Origin: Lachnospiraceae bacterium
GTDB lineage: Bacteria > Bacillota > Clostridia > Lachnospirales > Lachnospiraceae
NCBI GenBank assembly: GCA_017442865.1
Contig: JAFRXK010000011.1
Coordinates: 1 to 43,185 of the forward strand
Direction of reading: 5' to 3'
DNA length: 43,185 nt
The notes beneath the pieces are model-generated. The model worked only from the letters and a program-made list of their open reading frames with translations, was not told the DNA's origin and ran no database searches. Position 1 is the stretch's first letter. Each line of letters begins with the position of its first letter. The translations under genes and the position numbers were made by a program. This document shows, piece after piece, positions 42,685-43,185 of this stretch.

Positions 42685-43185
42685 ATGAAAGAAGCCCAAA
42701 ATCATTTACCTAAAAATGACCTACAAAGGATAAAGGCATTAAGATTACTTGATGATGAATTCATGACAAAGTGCTTCGAGGATAACAGCGAATGTACCGA
42801 GCTTTTGCTCCACATTATTTTAGGACGCGACGACCTCACCGTATTGAACGTGCAGACACAGAAGAATATGCAGAATCTATTGGGCAGGTCGGTCATACTC
42901 GACATATTCGCTACGGACGACAAAGGAAGAAAGTACAATATTGAAATACAACGACAGGATAAAGGTGCCTGTGTAAAACGTGCAAGATACCACAGCAGCA
43001 TTTTAGATGCCAATACTTCGTTGGCAGGCTCCGGCTATGAGGAACTGCCTGATACATACGTCATTTTTATTACCGAAAATGATGTGCTCGGCGAAAATCT
43101 TTCCGCATATCATGTAGAAAGGCAGATTACCGAGACCGGACAGGCATTCGGCGACGGGGCCCACATAATATATGTTAACGGGGCG
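42685..43185 (+). CDS. PD-(D/E)XK nuclease family transposase/Rpn-like, truncated at window end
   Basis: This incomplete gene (167 codons in window) starts MKEAQNHLPKND with AAGGTAGG about 9 bases upstream. The pattern VILDIFATDDKGRKYNIEIQRQ carries the PD-(D/E)XK-type acidic pair (D near residue 73, then E-x-Q), as in the PDDEXK_2/Rpn family. Members are usually short-lived insertion-related proteins or recombination-promoting nucleases. The C-terminal end lies outside the window, so its integrity cannot be judged. Confidence 0.82.
   Translation, partial: MKEAQNHLPKNDLQRIKALRLLDDEFMTKCFEDNSECTELLLHIILGRDDLTVLNVQTQKNMQNLLGRSVILDIFATDDKGRKYNIEIQRQDKGACVKRARYHSSILDANTSLAGSGYEELPDTYVIFITENDVLGENLSAYHVERQITETGQAFGDGAHIIYVNGA

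Overview
The window looks like a chromosomal segment from a low-GC Gram-positive Clostridia member, most likely a Lachnospiraceae gut anaerobe. The evidence is AGGAGG-type ribosome sites, TTGACA/TATAAT promoters with 17-bp spacers, an SRP RNA-dnaX-ybaB-recR cluster, and several families common in that group (DUF6382, Mbeg1-like hydrolase, PTEPETE-repeat surface protein). Assignment is by gene content and recognition only; no search was run.

Layout. Bases 1-250 hold the start of a minus-strand rRNA operon: the first few bases of 16S, its leader, and a consensus promoter with A-tracts. Minus-strand housekeeping genes follow (257-7107): CvpA-like protein, Cof-type phosphatase, TPR protein with acidic repeats, recR, ybaB and dnaX, preceded by an SRP RNA gene (about 7127-7418) with a long closing helix. 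dnaX carries an A9 slippery run at 5886-5894 that could make a gamma-like short product. Next come tadA, a coiled-coil membrane protein, a small plus-strand gene, a lipase-like protein, a flippase and a VanZ-like protein. Positions 13.3-16.6 kb hold a disaccharide phosphorolysis operon (GH65 phosphorylase and beta-phosphoglucomutase) with two LacI/CcpA-type operators. Positions 16.7-20 kb hold a CAP-domain cell-surface protein with a long Thr/Glu/Pro repeat, a second VanZ-like protein and a small secreted protein. pgi, a repeat-bearing membrane protein, mtnN, murG (plus strand), a HIT protein, a rhomboid protease and a DUF6382 protein follow.

Positions 27.5-32.9 kb form one signalling and transport module: response regulator, histidine kinase, ABC ATPase and FtsX-type permease. 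It has a palindrome inside its promoter and a hairpin with a U-run just before the ABC genes. A membrane protein and glgB follow. A GNAT gene sits next to palindromic repeats, including a 119-bp nested inverted repeat. The last part holds a two-gene unit of class II glutamine amidotransferase and glutamate-cysteine ligase-like enzyme (EgtC/EgtA-like pairing without other ergothioneine genes), a divergent M20 peptidase plus C39-like cysteine peptidase pair, tcdA with a possible Trp-Trp leader peptide, and a truncated PD-(D/E)XK transposase-like gene at the window end.

Central carbon genes fit together: the GH65 enzyme releases beta-glucose-1-phosphate, PgmB converts it to glucose-6-phosphate, Pgi feeds glycolysis, and GlgB serves glycogen storage. 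The most novel leads are the dnaX slippery site, the amidotransferase/ligase pair, the extended SRP RNA, the controlled two-component/ABC module, and the tcdA leader peptide.
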